DNA of 64,000 nt from contig NZ_JACHCP010000007.1 in assembly GCF_014207185.1 (NCBI RefSeq), forward strand, positions 62,001 through 126,000, in the 5' to 3' direction. How positions within the stretch are numbered: position 1 is the stretch's first letter; every line of letters begins with the position of its first letter. The position numbers were made by a program, and so were the translations under genes. Under the pieces are notes generated by a model, which searched no databases, was not told where the DNA came from, and saw only the letters and a list, made by a program, of their open reading frames with translations. Source of the stretch: Rhodanobacter sp. A1T4 (GTDB lineage Bacteria; Pseudomonadota; Gammaproteobacteria; Xanthomonadales; Rhodanobacteraceae). This document shows, piece by piece, positions 1 through 7,895 of this stretch.

Positions 1-77
1 GCAAACACCAGCGCGATCAGCACCAGAAAGAATCGGCTCTTGCGTACGGCAGCAGGGTTGTTTGTGTGGGTTGGCAT
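1..77 (-). CDS. Small membrane protein of the oxidase assembly cluster (5' end only)
   Basis: Only the first 25 codons are in the window; the gene continues past base 1. The N-terminus begins MPTHTNNPAAVRKSRF and runs into a hydrophobic stretch (FFLVLIALVF), so a membrane anchor starts near residue 15. It lies downstream of SURF1 on the same strand with a 63-bp gap. In pseudomonads and xanthomonads the gene after SURF1 encodes a conserved membrane protein and is followed by the heme A synthase gene ctaA, so this is probably that protein. The assignment is by position and N-terminal character only. Confidence 0.6.
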   Translation of the reverse strand, partial: MPTHTNNPAAVRKSRFFLVLIALVF

Positions 78-140
78 GAATTCGCGGAAATAATCAGGTG
101 GGGAATAATGAGTCGGGTCGAGTATCAGGCGATATGAGTA

Positions 141-872
141 TCAGGGCCGACGCGGTCCGCGCTTGCGATGCAGCACGAGCAGAAGCACCACGGCCGCCAG
201 TGCAAACGTGAACCACTGGAAAGCATACGCGCGATGTCGCGCTGGCGGCATAGAGGAAAAATCCAGCGTGTGCACGCGCACATAGATCGACGCCGGGTCT
301 GGATCGAGCGCCAGCATGCGCGGATACAGCGAGCGGTCGAGATCGTGGGCGACTTCGGCAGGATCCAGAAAAATGCCTTTCTTCGGCCAGCGCGTCTGTT
401 GCGCCAGCGCGTTGCCGCCCATCTCGAAACCGATCGGCGGCGGCGGCACGTACAGGCCTTGCAACGTTACGTCGGTGGTCGGCAGTGCCGGTAACTGTGG
501 CTCCTGGCCGGTGCCGTTGCCTGGTAAAAAACCCATGTCCACCAGCAACAGCTTTGGCGTATTGCGCAGTGCAAGCGGCACGAAAACTTCCACGCCACCG
601 CGTTCGTCGTGATTGGGGTTATCCAGCAGATAGATGCGATCGACCAGGTAGCGACCACTGATTTGCACGCGCGGAAAGCCGTCGTCTGGCGGCGCATCGG
701 CGACTTTGGCAAAGTCCTGCAATGGTGCCGTAGCCGATGCGGCATACCGACGCAGAAGCGCTTCCTTGAAGTCGGCGCGATGCAGTTGCCAGACACCCAG
801 ACGTATGAACAGCAACGCGCCGACCACCGTCAGCAACAACGCCCACCACGACGGACGGCGAAATCCGCTCAT
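141..872 (-). CDS. SURF1-family cytochrome c oxidase assembly protein
   Basis: A 243-residue protein with the SURF1 layout. There is one membrane helix near the N-terminus (about residues 10-28, followed by the typical LGVWQLHRADFKEALL), then a periplasmic domain with ISGRYL and the NPNHDERGG-like segment, and a second helix near the C-terminus after HRAYAFQWFTFALAA, close to the HxxYAxQWF signature. SURF1 assists heme a insertion and maturation of subunit I of aa3 oxidases at the inner membrane. It is transcribed with the partial membrane gene at the left edge and is divergent from the DUF2909 gene, 41 bp away. Length is normal for the family. Confidence 0.93.
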   Translation of the reverse strand: MSGFRRPSWWALLLTVVGALLFIRLGVWQLHRADFKEALLRRYAASATAPLQDFAKVADAPPDDGFPRVQISGRYLVDRIYLLDNPNHDERGGVEVFVPLALRNTPKLLLVDMGFLPGNGTGQEPQLPALPTTDVTLQGLYVPPPPIGFEMGGNALAQQTRWPKKGIFLDPAEVAHDLDRSLYPRMLALDPDPASIYVRVHTLDFSSMPPARHRAYAFQWFTFALAAVVLLLVLHRKRGPRRP

Positions 873-913
873 GCGAAGTACCTGGCAGCGGCCGCTATAC
901 TCGGCGAGTCGAC

Positions 914-1147
914 TTGGATCGGATCAATCACTTGGAAACCATCTACAAATCCGCGCTGGTGATCGTGCTGCTGGTGGTGATCTTCAGCCTCGGTCAGGCG
1001 CTGTATTTCATGATGACCGACAAGGACAACGACAAGCGCACCGTATGGGCATTGACGCGGCGCATCGGCCTGTCGCTGCTGCTGATCGCCATGGTTGTGT
1101 TTGGCATCTGGATGGGATGGCTGCACCCGCACGATGTGGGTCAATGA
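914..1147 (+). CDS. DUF2909 twin-transmembrane protein
   Basis: A 77-residue protein made almost only of two membrane helices (about residues 13-34 and 48-68) with a short charged loop, MTDKDNDKRT, between them. This is the DUF2909 pattern. In Pseudomonas and relatives the homologous gene also sits between the oxidase subunit III gene and SURF1 and faces the opposite way, so the inverted orientation here is expected. Function is unknown; position suggests an oxidase-related role. No ATG is available: TTG at 914 gives the longest form, and TTG at 932 (LETIYKSALV) fits known family N-termini about as well. Neither has a strong ribosome-binding site. Confidence 0.8.
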   Translation: MDRINHLETIYKSALVIVLLVVIFSLGQALYFMMTDKDNDKRTVWALTRRIGLSLLLIAMVVFGIWMGWLHPHDVGQ

Positions 1148-1246
1148 CCGTAACTGGGTGATTGTACCCGGCCGTACCGATCATCGCGTCGGTACCGCGA
1201 CAAATCGCGCCGCATGGCGGGGTTGCGCTGAGGGATTGTTTTGCGG

Positions 1247-2257
1247 TCAGTCGATCCGGTAATAGTCCCGGTACCAGCGAACGAAGTTGGCTACGCCCTC
1301 TTCGACCGACACGCGCGGCGTGTAATCCACCGCGGCGGCCAGAGCCGAGACATCGGCTTCGGTATCAGGCACATCGCCTGCCTGCAGCGGCAGCAGCTCC
1401 ATCTGCGCCTTGCGCCCAATGCACTGCTCAAGCACTTCGATATAGCGCAACAACTCCACCGGCTGCTCGTTGCCGATGTTGAATAGGCGATAGGGCGCGA
1501 GGCTTGTCGCCGGATCCGGCTGATTGCCGTCCCACAGCGGATTACCGACTGCCACCTTATCCAACGTGCGAATCACGCCCTCGACGATGTCATCGACGTA
1601 GGTAAAGCTGCGCTTGTGATGACCATGGTTGAACACCTTGATCGGCTCGCCGGCCAGGATCGATTTAGTAAACAGGAACAACGCCATGTCCGGCCGCCCC
1701 CACGGGCCATAGACGGTAAAAAAGCGCAGGCCCGTGCAAGCCATGCCGTAGAGATGCGCATAACTGTGCGCCATCATCTCGTTGGCCTTTTTCGATGCCG
1801 CATACAGCGTCAGCGGATGCTCGGTGGATTGATGCTCGGAGAACGGCATCAGCGTATTGGCGCCATATACCGAACTGGTGGAGGCAAACACCAGGTGCTC
1901 GACGTCGTGATGGCGGCAGCCTTCGATGATGTGCAGAAAACCGGTGACATTGGTCGACACATAGATATGCGGATTCTGGGCGGCGTAGCGCACGCCAGCC
2001 TGCGCTGCCAGGTTGATCACGCGCTGTGGCTTGTGCGTAGCGAACGTCGATTCGATGGCATCGCGGTCGGCCAGATCAGCCGCCACATGGGTGTAGTTCG
2101 GATGATCCGCGAAGCGCGCCAGCCGCGCCTTTTTCAGATTGACGTCGTAGTAATCACTGAGGTTATCGATGCCGATGACGTGGTCACCGCGCTCAAGCAG
2201 TCGCATCGCAACGTGCGAGCCGATGAATCCGGCGGTGCCCGTAACAAGAATCTTCAT
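1247..2257 (-). CDS. NAD-dependent UDP-sugar epimerase, UDP-glucuronate 4-epimerase type
   Basis: A 336-residue extended short-chain dehydrogenase. The Rossmann motif is [18 protein letters not shown] at the N-terminus, and the catalytic Tyr-Lys pair is in [15 protein letters not shown] with an upstream Ser/Thr in FASTSSVYG. The segment [16 protein letters not shown] is typical of UDP-glucuronate 4-epimerases (LspL/CapI group). It should convert UDP-glucuronate to UDP-galacturonate, or epimerise a related uronate, in the cytoplasm for envelope polysaccharide synthesis. I start it at ATG 2257 because GAGAG lies just upstream. It follows the nucleotide-sugar dehydrogenase on the same strand with a 113-bp gap, so the pair probably acts in sequence. 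Exact substrate is inferred. Confidence 0.85.
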   Translation of the reverse strand: MKILVTGTAGFIGSHVAMRLLERGDHVIGIDNLSDYYDVNLKKARLARFADHPNYTHVAADLADRDAIESTFATHKPQRVINLAAQAGVRYAAQNPHIYVSTNVTGFLHIIEGCRHHDVEHLVFASTSSVYGANTLMPFSEHQSTEHPLTLYAASKKANEMMAHSYAHLYGMACTGLRFFTVYGPWGRPDMALFLFTKSILAGEPIKVFNHGHHKRSFTYVDDIVEGVIRTLDKVAVGNPLWDGNQPDPATSLAPYRLFNIGNEQPVELLRYIEVLEQCIGRKAQMELLPLQAGDVPDTEADVSALAAAVDYTPRVSVEEGVANFVRWYRDYYRID

Positions 2258-2370
2258 GCCACTCTCATCCATTCCATTAATCGACACGATGACCCATCGC
2301 GCCGGGTTGACTACCGCACATCTGCCGCCGCGCCGTCACCCAATATCTCAACAACTGTTTGCATAGCCAA

Positions 2371-3648
2371 TCAAAGCCGGCCATCCACCGCATCACGTGA
2401 CAACACATATTTGACGTCGTACAGCACCGACGACGATTTGCCGAAGTGACGAATGCCATCGGCGCCTAGTTCCGTAAACTGGTGATGCCCGACCGCGACG
2501 ATCACCGCATCATACTGGTCCGCCTGCGGCGTGCCGATCAGGTCGATGCCGTATTCGTGTCTGGCGGCCGCGGCATCGACCCATGGATCGAACACATCCA
2601 CCTGCGCGTTGTAACCGGCCAGCGCCTCCATGATGTCGACCACGCGGGTGTTGCGCAGGTCCGGGCAGTTCTCCTTGAAGGCCAGCCCGAGGATCAGGAT
2701 GCGCGCACGCACCGGGTTGATGCCTTTGCATACCATCAGGCGGATGACTTCGCCGGCGATGTATTGGCCCATGCTGTCGTTGGTACGACGACCGGCCAGA
2801 ATGACATCGGAGTAATGCCCGACCTCCTGTGCCTTGTGGGTAAGATAGTACGGATCCACGCTGATGCAGTGGCCACCGACCAGACCGGGCCTGAAAGGGA
2901 GAAAATTCCATTTCGTACCCGCTGCCTGCAGCACTTCCAGCGTGTCGATGCCGAGCTTGTTGAACAACTTGGCCAGATCGTTCACCAGCGCGATGTTCAG
3001 ATCGCGCTGGGTGTTCTCGATCACCTTGGCCGCCTCGGCCACCTTCAGCGAACTGGCCTTGTGCGTGCCGGCGGTGATGATGGAGCCGTACAGTCGATCA
3101 ACGAAATCGGCGACCTCGGCGGTGGAACCGGAAGTCACCTTGAGAATGCTGGTGACGCGATGCTGCTTGTCGCCCGGATTGATCCGCTCGGGGCTATAGC
3201 CGGCAAAAAAATCGCGGTTGTAGATCAGGCCCGAGATTCTTTCCAGAATCGGAATGCACACTTCTTCGGTACAACCCGGATACACGGTGGACTCGTACAC
3301 CACGATGTCGCCCGACTTGATCACTGTTCCCAGCGACTCGCTGGCCTTGATCAGTGGTGTCAGGTCGGGGCGTTTGGCTGCATCGATGGGCGTTGGCACG
3401 GTAACGATATAAACGTTGCAGCAACGTATGTCATCGAGCGTCGAGCTGAAATGCAAACGCGTGGCGGAGGCCATCTCTTCGGCATCCACTTCCAGTGTTG
3501 AATCCTTGCCGGAACACAACTCGCCGACCCGGGCGGTATTGATATCAAACCCGAAGGTGTCATAGCGCTTGCCGAACTCCACGGCCAGCGGCAACCCGAC
3601 ATAACCCAGTCCGACGATGGCAATCTTGGTGTTTTCCAGAGGCTGCAT
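2371..3648 (-). CDS. Nucleotide-sugar 6-dehydrogenase (WbpA/TviB-like)
   Basis: A 425-residue UDP-sugar dehydrogenase. It has the N-terminal Rossmann motif GLGYVGLPLAVEFGK, a central dimerisation helix region, the catalytic-cysteine motif GGHCISVDPYYL, and a C-terminal UDP-binding Rossmann half (ILGLAFKENCPDLRNT). These enzymes oxidise the C6 hydroxyl of UDP-hexoses to the uronic acid with two NAD. Sequence style (MQPLENTKIAIVGLGYVG) resembles the TviB/WbpA group that uses UDP-HexNAc more than UDP-glucose dehydrogenases, but I cannot fix the substrate. It is the first gene of a two-gene unit with the epimerase. It sits after the oxidase operon terminator and is not surrounded by other polysaccharide genes, which is unusual. 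Confidence 0.85.
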   Translation of the reverse strand: MQPLENTKIAIVGLGYVGLPLAVEFGKRYDTFGFDINTARVGELCSGKDSTLEVDAEEMASATRLHFSSTLDDIRCCNVYIVTVPTPIDAAKRPDLTPLIKASESLGTVIKSGDIVVYESTVYPGCTEEVCIPILERISGLIYNRDFFAGYSPERINPGDKQHRVTSILKVTSGSTAEVADFVDRLYGSIITAGTHKASSLKVAEAAKVIENTQRDLNIALVNDLAKLFNKLGIDTLEVLQAAGTKWNFLPFRPGLVGGHCISVDPYYLTHKAQEVGHYSDVILAGRRTNDSMGQYIAGEVIRLMVCKGINPVRARILILGLAFKENCPDLRNTRVVDIMEALAGYNAQVDVFDPWVDAAAARHEYGIDLIGTPQADQYDAVIVAVGHHQFTELGADGIRHFGKSSSVLYDVKYVLSRDAVDGRL

Positions 3649-3782
3649 GCGATAAGTCCTTGGCCGCCTTCTAGTTTGGCAGTGTTGCCTCGGCCTGGCG
3701 ATGGCACTGCGCTATAACGGCCATCGAACGATCAAGTCGAAACGCCGGGAATTTGTTCATGGCACCCAGACCTGCAGATAGA

Positions 3783-3810
3783 AAAAAGCCCGTCGGGCGA
3801 CGGGCTTTTT
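3783..3810 (-). terminator. Rho-independent terminator after ctaE
   Basis: Thirteen-base arms (A5 plus GCCCGTCG and its complement ending in T5) almost abut, giving a GC-rich hairpin flanked by A and T runs. It lies 20 bp past the ctaE stop, so it ends the oxidase operon and insulates the nucleotide-sugar pair; the sequence is symmetric and could work both ways. Confidence 0.9.
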
Positions 3811-3829
3811 AGAATCCATACGAATGGCG

Positions 3830-4717
3830 CTAGAGAATATAGACAAACATGAACAGGCCAAGCCAGACCACGTCGACGAAATGCCAGTACCAGGCTACGG
3901 CTTCGAAACCGAAATGATGATCCTTGTTGAAATGGCCTTTCAGCACGCGGAACCAGATCACTGCCAGCATGATGGTGCCCAGCGTCACATGCAGACCGTG
4001 GAAACCGGTAAGCAGGAAGAACGTCGACCCATACACGCCGCTGTGCATGGTCAGATTGAGCTCGCGGTAGGCCTCGATGTATTCGTGGGCCTGAAAATTC
4101 AGGAACAGGGCGCCGAGCAGAACGGTCAACCCGAGGAACGCCAGGATCTTGCCGCGATGCCCTGCACGCAGCGCGTGATGCGCGATGGTCACGGTGACGC
4201 TGGAGCTGAGCAGGATCAACGTGTTGAGCAGCGGCAGACCCCAGGCCGGCACGGTGCGGAACGCACCGCCGATATGTTGCGGACCGTTACCGGCGTTGGC
4301 ACCCCATGAGGCCGCGTAATCACTCCACAGAAACTCGTGGGTCAATACGCCGTGCCCTTCACCACCGAGCCACGGAATCGAGAACATGCGAATGTAGAAC
4401 AGTGCGCCGAAGAACGCACCGAAAAACATCACTTCGGAGAAGATGAACCACATCATGCCCATGCGGAACGACGTATCGACCTGGCTGTTGTAGCTGCCGG
4501 CCAGCGACTCGTTGATCACCGAGCGGAACCAGCCGAAAAACATCGCCAGCACGCCGATCACGCCGACCGTGAGCACGGTCTTGCCGAAACCGGAATCACC
4601 CGGCTCCGCGTTCAGCCAGTGCGCCGCACCGAACACCGTGGTGAACATGACCACCGCGGCCACGAACGGCCAGTAGCTTTTGCTCGGAACAAAATACGCT
4701 TCGTGCGACTGATCCAT
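3830..4717 (-). CDS. ctaE: Cytochrome c oxidase subunit III
   Basis: A 295-residue subunit III with seven predicted membrane helices. The N-terminus MDQSHEAYFVPSKSYWP is typical of proteobacterial aa3 oxidases. Conserved family segments are visible: MWFIFSEVMFFGAFF, the long periplasmic insert around WLGGEGHGVLTHEF, LNFQAHEYIEAY, and TGFHGLHVTLGT followed by EAVAWYWHFVDVVWL. Subunit III stabilises subunit I and the proton-uptake path. I start at ATG 4717, since an in-frame extension upstream has no family similarity. It is the last gene before a strong terminator and lies 96 bp after the 49-codon gene. Confidence 0.97.
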   Translation of the reverse strand: MDQSHEAYFVPSKSYWPFVAAVVMFTTVFGAAHWLNAEPGDSGFGKTVLTVGVIGVLAMFFGWFRSVINESLAGSYNSQVDTSFRMGMMWFIFSEVMFFGAFFGALFYIRMFSIPWLGGEGHGVLTHEFLWSDYAASWGANAGNGPQHIGGAFRTVPAWGLPLLNTLILLSSSVTVTIAHHALRAGHRGKILAFLGLTVLLGALFLNFQAHEYIEAYRELNLTMHSGVYGSTFFLLTGFHGLHVTLGTIMLAVIWFRVLKGHFNKDHHFGFEAVAWYWHFVDVVWLGLFMFVYIL

Positions 4718-4813
4718 CGTGCAAACCCCGTGGACTTCTCTTGATGACTCTACCCCGCGATGCGCCGCGGGGAACTGCAAACTGAAGAATAAACTGTGAT
4801 TGCTGCGGTACGA

Positions 4814-4963
4814 CTATTTCATCATCACGATCTGTACAAACGACAGCAGAAAAAACGCGACCACCACCGACACCAGAATCGTCACGGTGCGTCTCACACC
4901 TTTACGACGTCCATCCATCTCGTGATTTGTCAGCGGCTGCGTCATGTGGTGATGATCAGTCAT
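4814..4963 (-). CDS. 49-residue single-helix protein between ctaD and ctaE
   Basis: A short gene reads MTDHHHMTQPLTNHEMDGRR, a basic patch (KGVRRT), then one hydrophobic helix (about residues 28-46, ILVSVVVAFFLLSFVQIV) and MMK. It overlaps the end of ctaD by 8 bp in the arrangement ATGACTGA, which strongly suggests translational coupling. In many proteobacteria the slot between subunits I and III holds a tiny 'cytochrome oxidase small assembly protein' followed by ctaG (Cox11, copper delivery to CuB). Here only the tiny gene is present. It could be that small protein, or the N-terminal anchor of a lost ctaG, since CtaG also begins with a basic patch and a helix. Confidence 0.75.
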   Translation of the reverse strand: MTDHHHMTQPLTNHEMDGRRKGVRRTVTILVSVVVAFFLLSFVQIVMMK

Positions 4964-6572
4964 TCACGTGACCGTGCGCCAGCTCGTCGTCATGAATCAC
5001 CGGCGGCACGTCGAAGGTGTGGAACGGCGCGGGCGACGGCACGGTCCACTCCAGGCCCTTGGCGCCTTCCCAGACGCGGTCGGTAGCCTTTTTCTTGGAG
5101 AAGAACACACCGTGGATCAGCACGCCGAGGAAAATCAGCTGCGAGGCGCCGAACAGAAAGCCGCCGATCGAACTGATCATGTTGAAGTTGGCGAACGCCA
5201 CGTTGTAATCCGGAATGCGACGCGGCATGCCGGCCAGACCCAGGAAGTGCTGCGGGAAGAACAGCACGTTGACCCAGATCACGCTGTTCCAGAAATGCAT
5301 CTTGCCCCAGAACTCGCTGTACATCCGGCCGCTCCACTTCGGCAGCCAGTAATACGTCGCCGAGATGATCGCAAACAGCGCGCCAGTCACCAGCACGTAA
5401 TGGAAATGCGCCACCACGAAGTAAGTATCGTGATACTGGAAGTCGGCCGGAACCAGCGCCAGCATCAGGCCGGAGAAGCCGCCGATGGTGAACAGGATCA
5501 CGAACGCCACCGCGAACAGCATCGGCGTCTCGAAGGTCATCGAGCCGCCCCACATGGTGCTGACCCAGTTGAACACCTTCACGCCGGTCGGCACCGCGAT
5601 CAGCATCGTGGCGTACATGAAGAAGATCTCGGCACCCATCGGCAGGCCGACCGCAAACATGTGGTGCGCCCACACGATGAACGACAGGAAGGCGATCGAC
5701 GCAATCGCGAACACCATCGCCTTGTAGCCAAAGATCGGCTTGCGGGCGAAGGTCGGGATCACCTCGGAGATAATGCCGAACGCCGGCAGAATCATGATGT
5801 AGACCTCGGGGTGACCGAAGAACCAGAAAATATGTTGATACAAGACGGGGTCGCCGCCGCCGCCCGGATTGAAGAAGTTGGTGCCGAAATACTTGTCGGT
5901 CAGCAGCATCGTCACCGCGCCTGCCAGCACCGGCATCACCGCGATCAGCAGGAACGCGGTGATCAGCCAGCTCCACACGAACACCGGCATCTTCAGCAAC
6001 TCCATGCCGGGCGCACGCATGTTGAGGATGGTCGCAATGATGTTGATCGCGCCCATGATCGAGCTGATACCCATCAGGTGGACGGCAAACACCACATAGG
6101 CCAGCGAATCGCTCTGCAGCGACAATGGCGGGTACATGGTCCAGCCACCGGCCGGGCCACCACCGGGCAGAAACAAGGTGGACAGCAACAGAGCAAAGGC
6201 GAACGGCAGGATCCAGAACGACAGGTTGTTCATGCGCGGCAGCGCCATGTCCGGCGCGCCGACCATCAACGGGATCATCCAGTTACCAAGACCGACGAAG
6301 GCCGGCATGATCGCGCCGAAAATCATCACCAGCGCGTGCAGCGTGGTCATCTGGTTGAAAAAGTACGGCTGCACCAGCTGCAGGCCCGGTTTGAACAGCT
6401 CGGCGCGGATCACCATCGCGAAACTGCCGCCGATGAAAAACATCAGCAGCGCAAAAACCAGATAGAGCGTGCCGATGTCTTTGTGGTTGGTGGACATGCA
6501 CCAGCGCTGGAAGAAATTCTTCGGCGCGCCGTGGTGATCATCGTGGTGATCATGGGTGGCTGCGTGGGACAT
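4956..6572 (-). CDS. ctaD: Cytochrome c oxidase subunit I
   Basis: A 538-residue heme-copper oxidase subunit I with twelve membrane helices. Key motifs are NHKDIGTLY near the start, the CuB/cross-link region GHPEVYIMILPAFGIISE (carrying the glutamate of the D-channel in A1-type oxidases), the CuB histidine pair IVWAHHMFAVG, the K-channel region, and VAHFHYVLVTGALFA with the heme ligands. It reduces O2 at the heme a3-CuB centre. The His-rich N-terminus (HDHHDDHH) is common in this group. The start at 6572 has an AAGG/AGAGG site; a longer in-frame reading upstream is not conserved. It lies between ctaC and the 49-codon gene in one operon. Confidence 0.98.
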   Translation of the reverse strand: MSHAATHDHHDDHHGAPKNFFQRWCMSTNHKDIGTLYLVFALLMFFIGGSFAMVIRAELFKPGLQLVQPYFFNQMTTLHALVMIFGAIMPAFVGLGNWMIPLMVGAPDMALPRMNNLSFWILPFAFALLLSTLFLPGGGPAGGWTMYPPLSLQSDSLAYVVFAVHLMGISSIMGAINIIATILNMRAPGMELLKMPVFVWSWLITAFLLIAVMPVLAGAVTMLLTDKYFGTNFFNPGGGGDPVLYQHIFWFFGHPEVYIMILPAFGIISEVIPTFARKPIFGYKAMVFAIASIAFLSFIVWAHHMFAVGLPMGAEIFFMYATMLIAVPTGVKVFNWVSTMWGGSMTFETPMLFAVAFVILFTIGGFSGLMLALVPADFQYHDTYFVVAHFHYVLVTGALFAIISATYYWLPKWSGRMYSEFWGKMHFWNSVIWVNVLFFPQHFLGLAGMPRRIPDYNVAFANFNMISSIGGFLFGASQLIFLGVLIHGVFFSKKKATDRVWEGAKGLEWTVPSPAPFHTFDVPPVIHDDELAHGHVND

Positions 6573-6646
6573 GGCCTTGACCTCTAAACCTGATAGGGAT
6601 GCGACGACGTGAGTGACGTGTGCGAAAGCGTTTGTAAGAGCGCAAC

Positions 6647-7609
6647 TCAGCCTTGCTTGGCGGCAGCCGATTTGCTCACGGACTGCACCGGGGCAATCTG
6701 TGCGGTTTTCGGTGCCGCCGCCGTCGAGGCAGCGGCCGGAGCGGGCGCCGCAGCCGGCGGTGCCGACTTCGCCTGCTGGTCGGCCAGCCACTTCGCAAAA
6801 TCCGGCTTGGATTTGGCGACCACCACGATCGGCATGAAGCCATGATCCTGGCCGCACAACTCGGCGCACTGGCCGCGATAGGTGCCAGGCTCCTTGATAT
6901 TGGTCCAGGCGGCGTTGACGATGCCGGGAATCGCATCGAGCTTCCAGCCCAGCGCCGGCACCCACCATGAGTGGATCACGTCGGCACCGGTGATGACGAA
7001 GCGGATCTTGGTATCGACCGGCACGACCAGCGGCTTGTCCACGTCCAGCAGATAGGTATTTTCGTTGCCCACCTTGACCGCATACGGGTCCATGCCCGAG
7101 CCCAGCTGGCGCGTCTGGTCACTCTGCGTATCGAGCTTGGACATGAAGCCGACCTTGCTGATCGGCTTGCCCAAATATTCCACATAATCGTAGCGCCACT
7201 TCCACTGATAGCCGGTCACCTTGACCGTCATCTGCGAACCGGTAGTGTCGGCCCAGGAGGTGATACCGCCGGTGGCGAAGTAGGCCAGTGTGATCAGGAT
7301 GATCACCGGAACCGTTGTCCAGATGATTTCCAGACGCGTGTTGTGCGACCACTTTTCAGCGACTGCACCGCGCGATTTGCGGAAGCGGAACATTGCGATG
7401 AACATCGCGCCGAACACCAGGATGCCGATCACGACACATACGCCGAACGACCAGTTGTTCAGTTCGTAGGGAACCTGCGACCAGGTCGATGCGCCACGCT
7501 CCATGTTCAACTGATACGGCGATGGGTCCGCGCTGGCTGCCCCGCCAAACAGTGTTGATGCAATGGCCGCCGCTGCGGTAAATGATCGCCTGATGCTGCC
7601 AGATGTCAT
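6647..7609 (-). CDS. ctaC: Cytochrome c oxidase subunit II
   Basis: A 320-residue subunit II. It has a signal peptide (RRSFTAAAAIASTLFGGAASA), two membrane helices (around WSFGVCVVIGILVFGAMF and the IWTTVPVIILITLAYF segment), then a periplasmic cupredoxin domain with the CuA motif GQCAELCGQDHGFMPIVV (two Cys, Glu, His, Met). The C-terminus is an Ala/Pro-rich tail of about 50 residues. It accepts electrons from cytochrome c. I prefer ATG 7609, with AAGG eight bases upstream; ATG 7636 is in frame but lies inside an inverted-repeat arm. It is the first gene of the oxidase operon and is preceded by an unusual structured leader (see 7623-7888). Confidence 0.97.
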   Translation of the reverse strand: MTSGSIRRSFTAAAAIASTLFGGAASADPSPYQLNMERGASTWSQVPYELNNWSFGVCVVIGILVFGAMFIAMFRFRKSRGAVAEKWSHNTRLEIIWTTVPVIILITLAYFATGGITSWADTTGSQMTVKVTGYQWKWRYDYVEYLGKPISKVGFMSKLDTQSDQTRQLGSGMDPYAVKVGNENTYLLDVDKPLVVPVDTKIRFVITGADVIHSWWVPALGWKLDAIPGIVNAAWTNIKEPGTYRGQCAELCGQDHGFMPIVVVAKSKPDFAKWLADQQAKSAPPAAAPAPAAASTAAAPKTAQIAPVQSVSKSAAAKQG

Positions 7610-7622
7610 GTGTTGCACCTTA

Positions 7623-7888
7623 GAGTCTGTCTTCATAATCCAAATACGTCGCGTTGCCCTGCAGCGGCTGGCAGGTGGTAGACCGTGGCGCAGCCCATGC
7701 TGGTTGCATGAGTAAGCCGCGGGCTGCCGCATGACGGCCGCTGCAGGGCAACCCGCAGGGCCGGGTCTGTTTGCCCACTGGGCGGCGTCATCACTCGGTC
7801 ATGTATCGACATACATTCCCTCTTTCTTCCTTGCCCCGCGGGCAAACAGCTTCCGGCGCGACGTGTTTGGATTATGAAAACAGACTCT
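7623..7888. repeat. Nested inverted-repeat element upstream of ctaC
   Basis: The outer arms (7623-7653 and 7858-7888) are 31 bp long and inverted copies with two differences. Inside are two further perfect inverted repeats: 15 bp (7653-7667 with 7738-7752, GTTGCCCTGCAGCGG) and 10 bp (7767-7776 with 7840-7849, CTGTTTGCCC), plus small hairpins such as ATGTAT-CGAC-ATACAT at 7801-7816. Read as RNA on the minus strand this is a closed multi-branch structure ending 13 nt before the chosen ctaC start. A 59-codon reading frame (7812 to 7633, minus) with GAGGG upstream lies inside. It may be a structured leader, a MITE-like element or an inverted duplication; no clear target duplication is seen. Confidence 0.75.
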
Positions 7889-7895
7889 TGTGAAC

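Noticed and set aside
2482-3501. A 339-codon plus-strand frame opposite the nucleotide-sugar dehydrogenase
   Set aside because: Antisense shadow; the dehydrogenase carries intact catalytic motifs.
3699-3726. Seven-base inverted repeat (CGATGGC / GCCATCG) upstream of the nucleotide-sugar dehydrogenase
   Set aside because: Too short and widely spaced to separate from chance in GC-rich DNA.
4968-6587. A 539-codon open frame on the plus strand opposite ctaD
   Set aside because: It mirrors the codon use of ctaD, is very rich in His/Arg/Asp/Gln with no domain, and ctaD is certain.
7633-7812. A 59-codon gene inside the nested inverted repeats
   Set aside because: It has a fair ribosome-binding site, but its sequence is dictated by the repeat arms and no family is seen; mentioned only within the element.
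7623-7888. A retron-type msr-msd RNA, because of the long a1/a2-like arms
   Set aside because: There is no reverse transcriptase gene near, so a retron is not supported.
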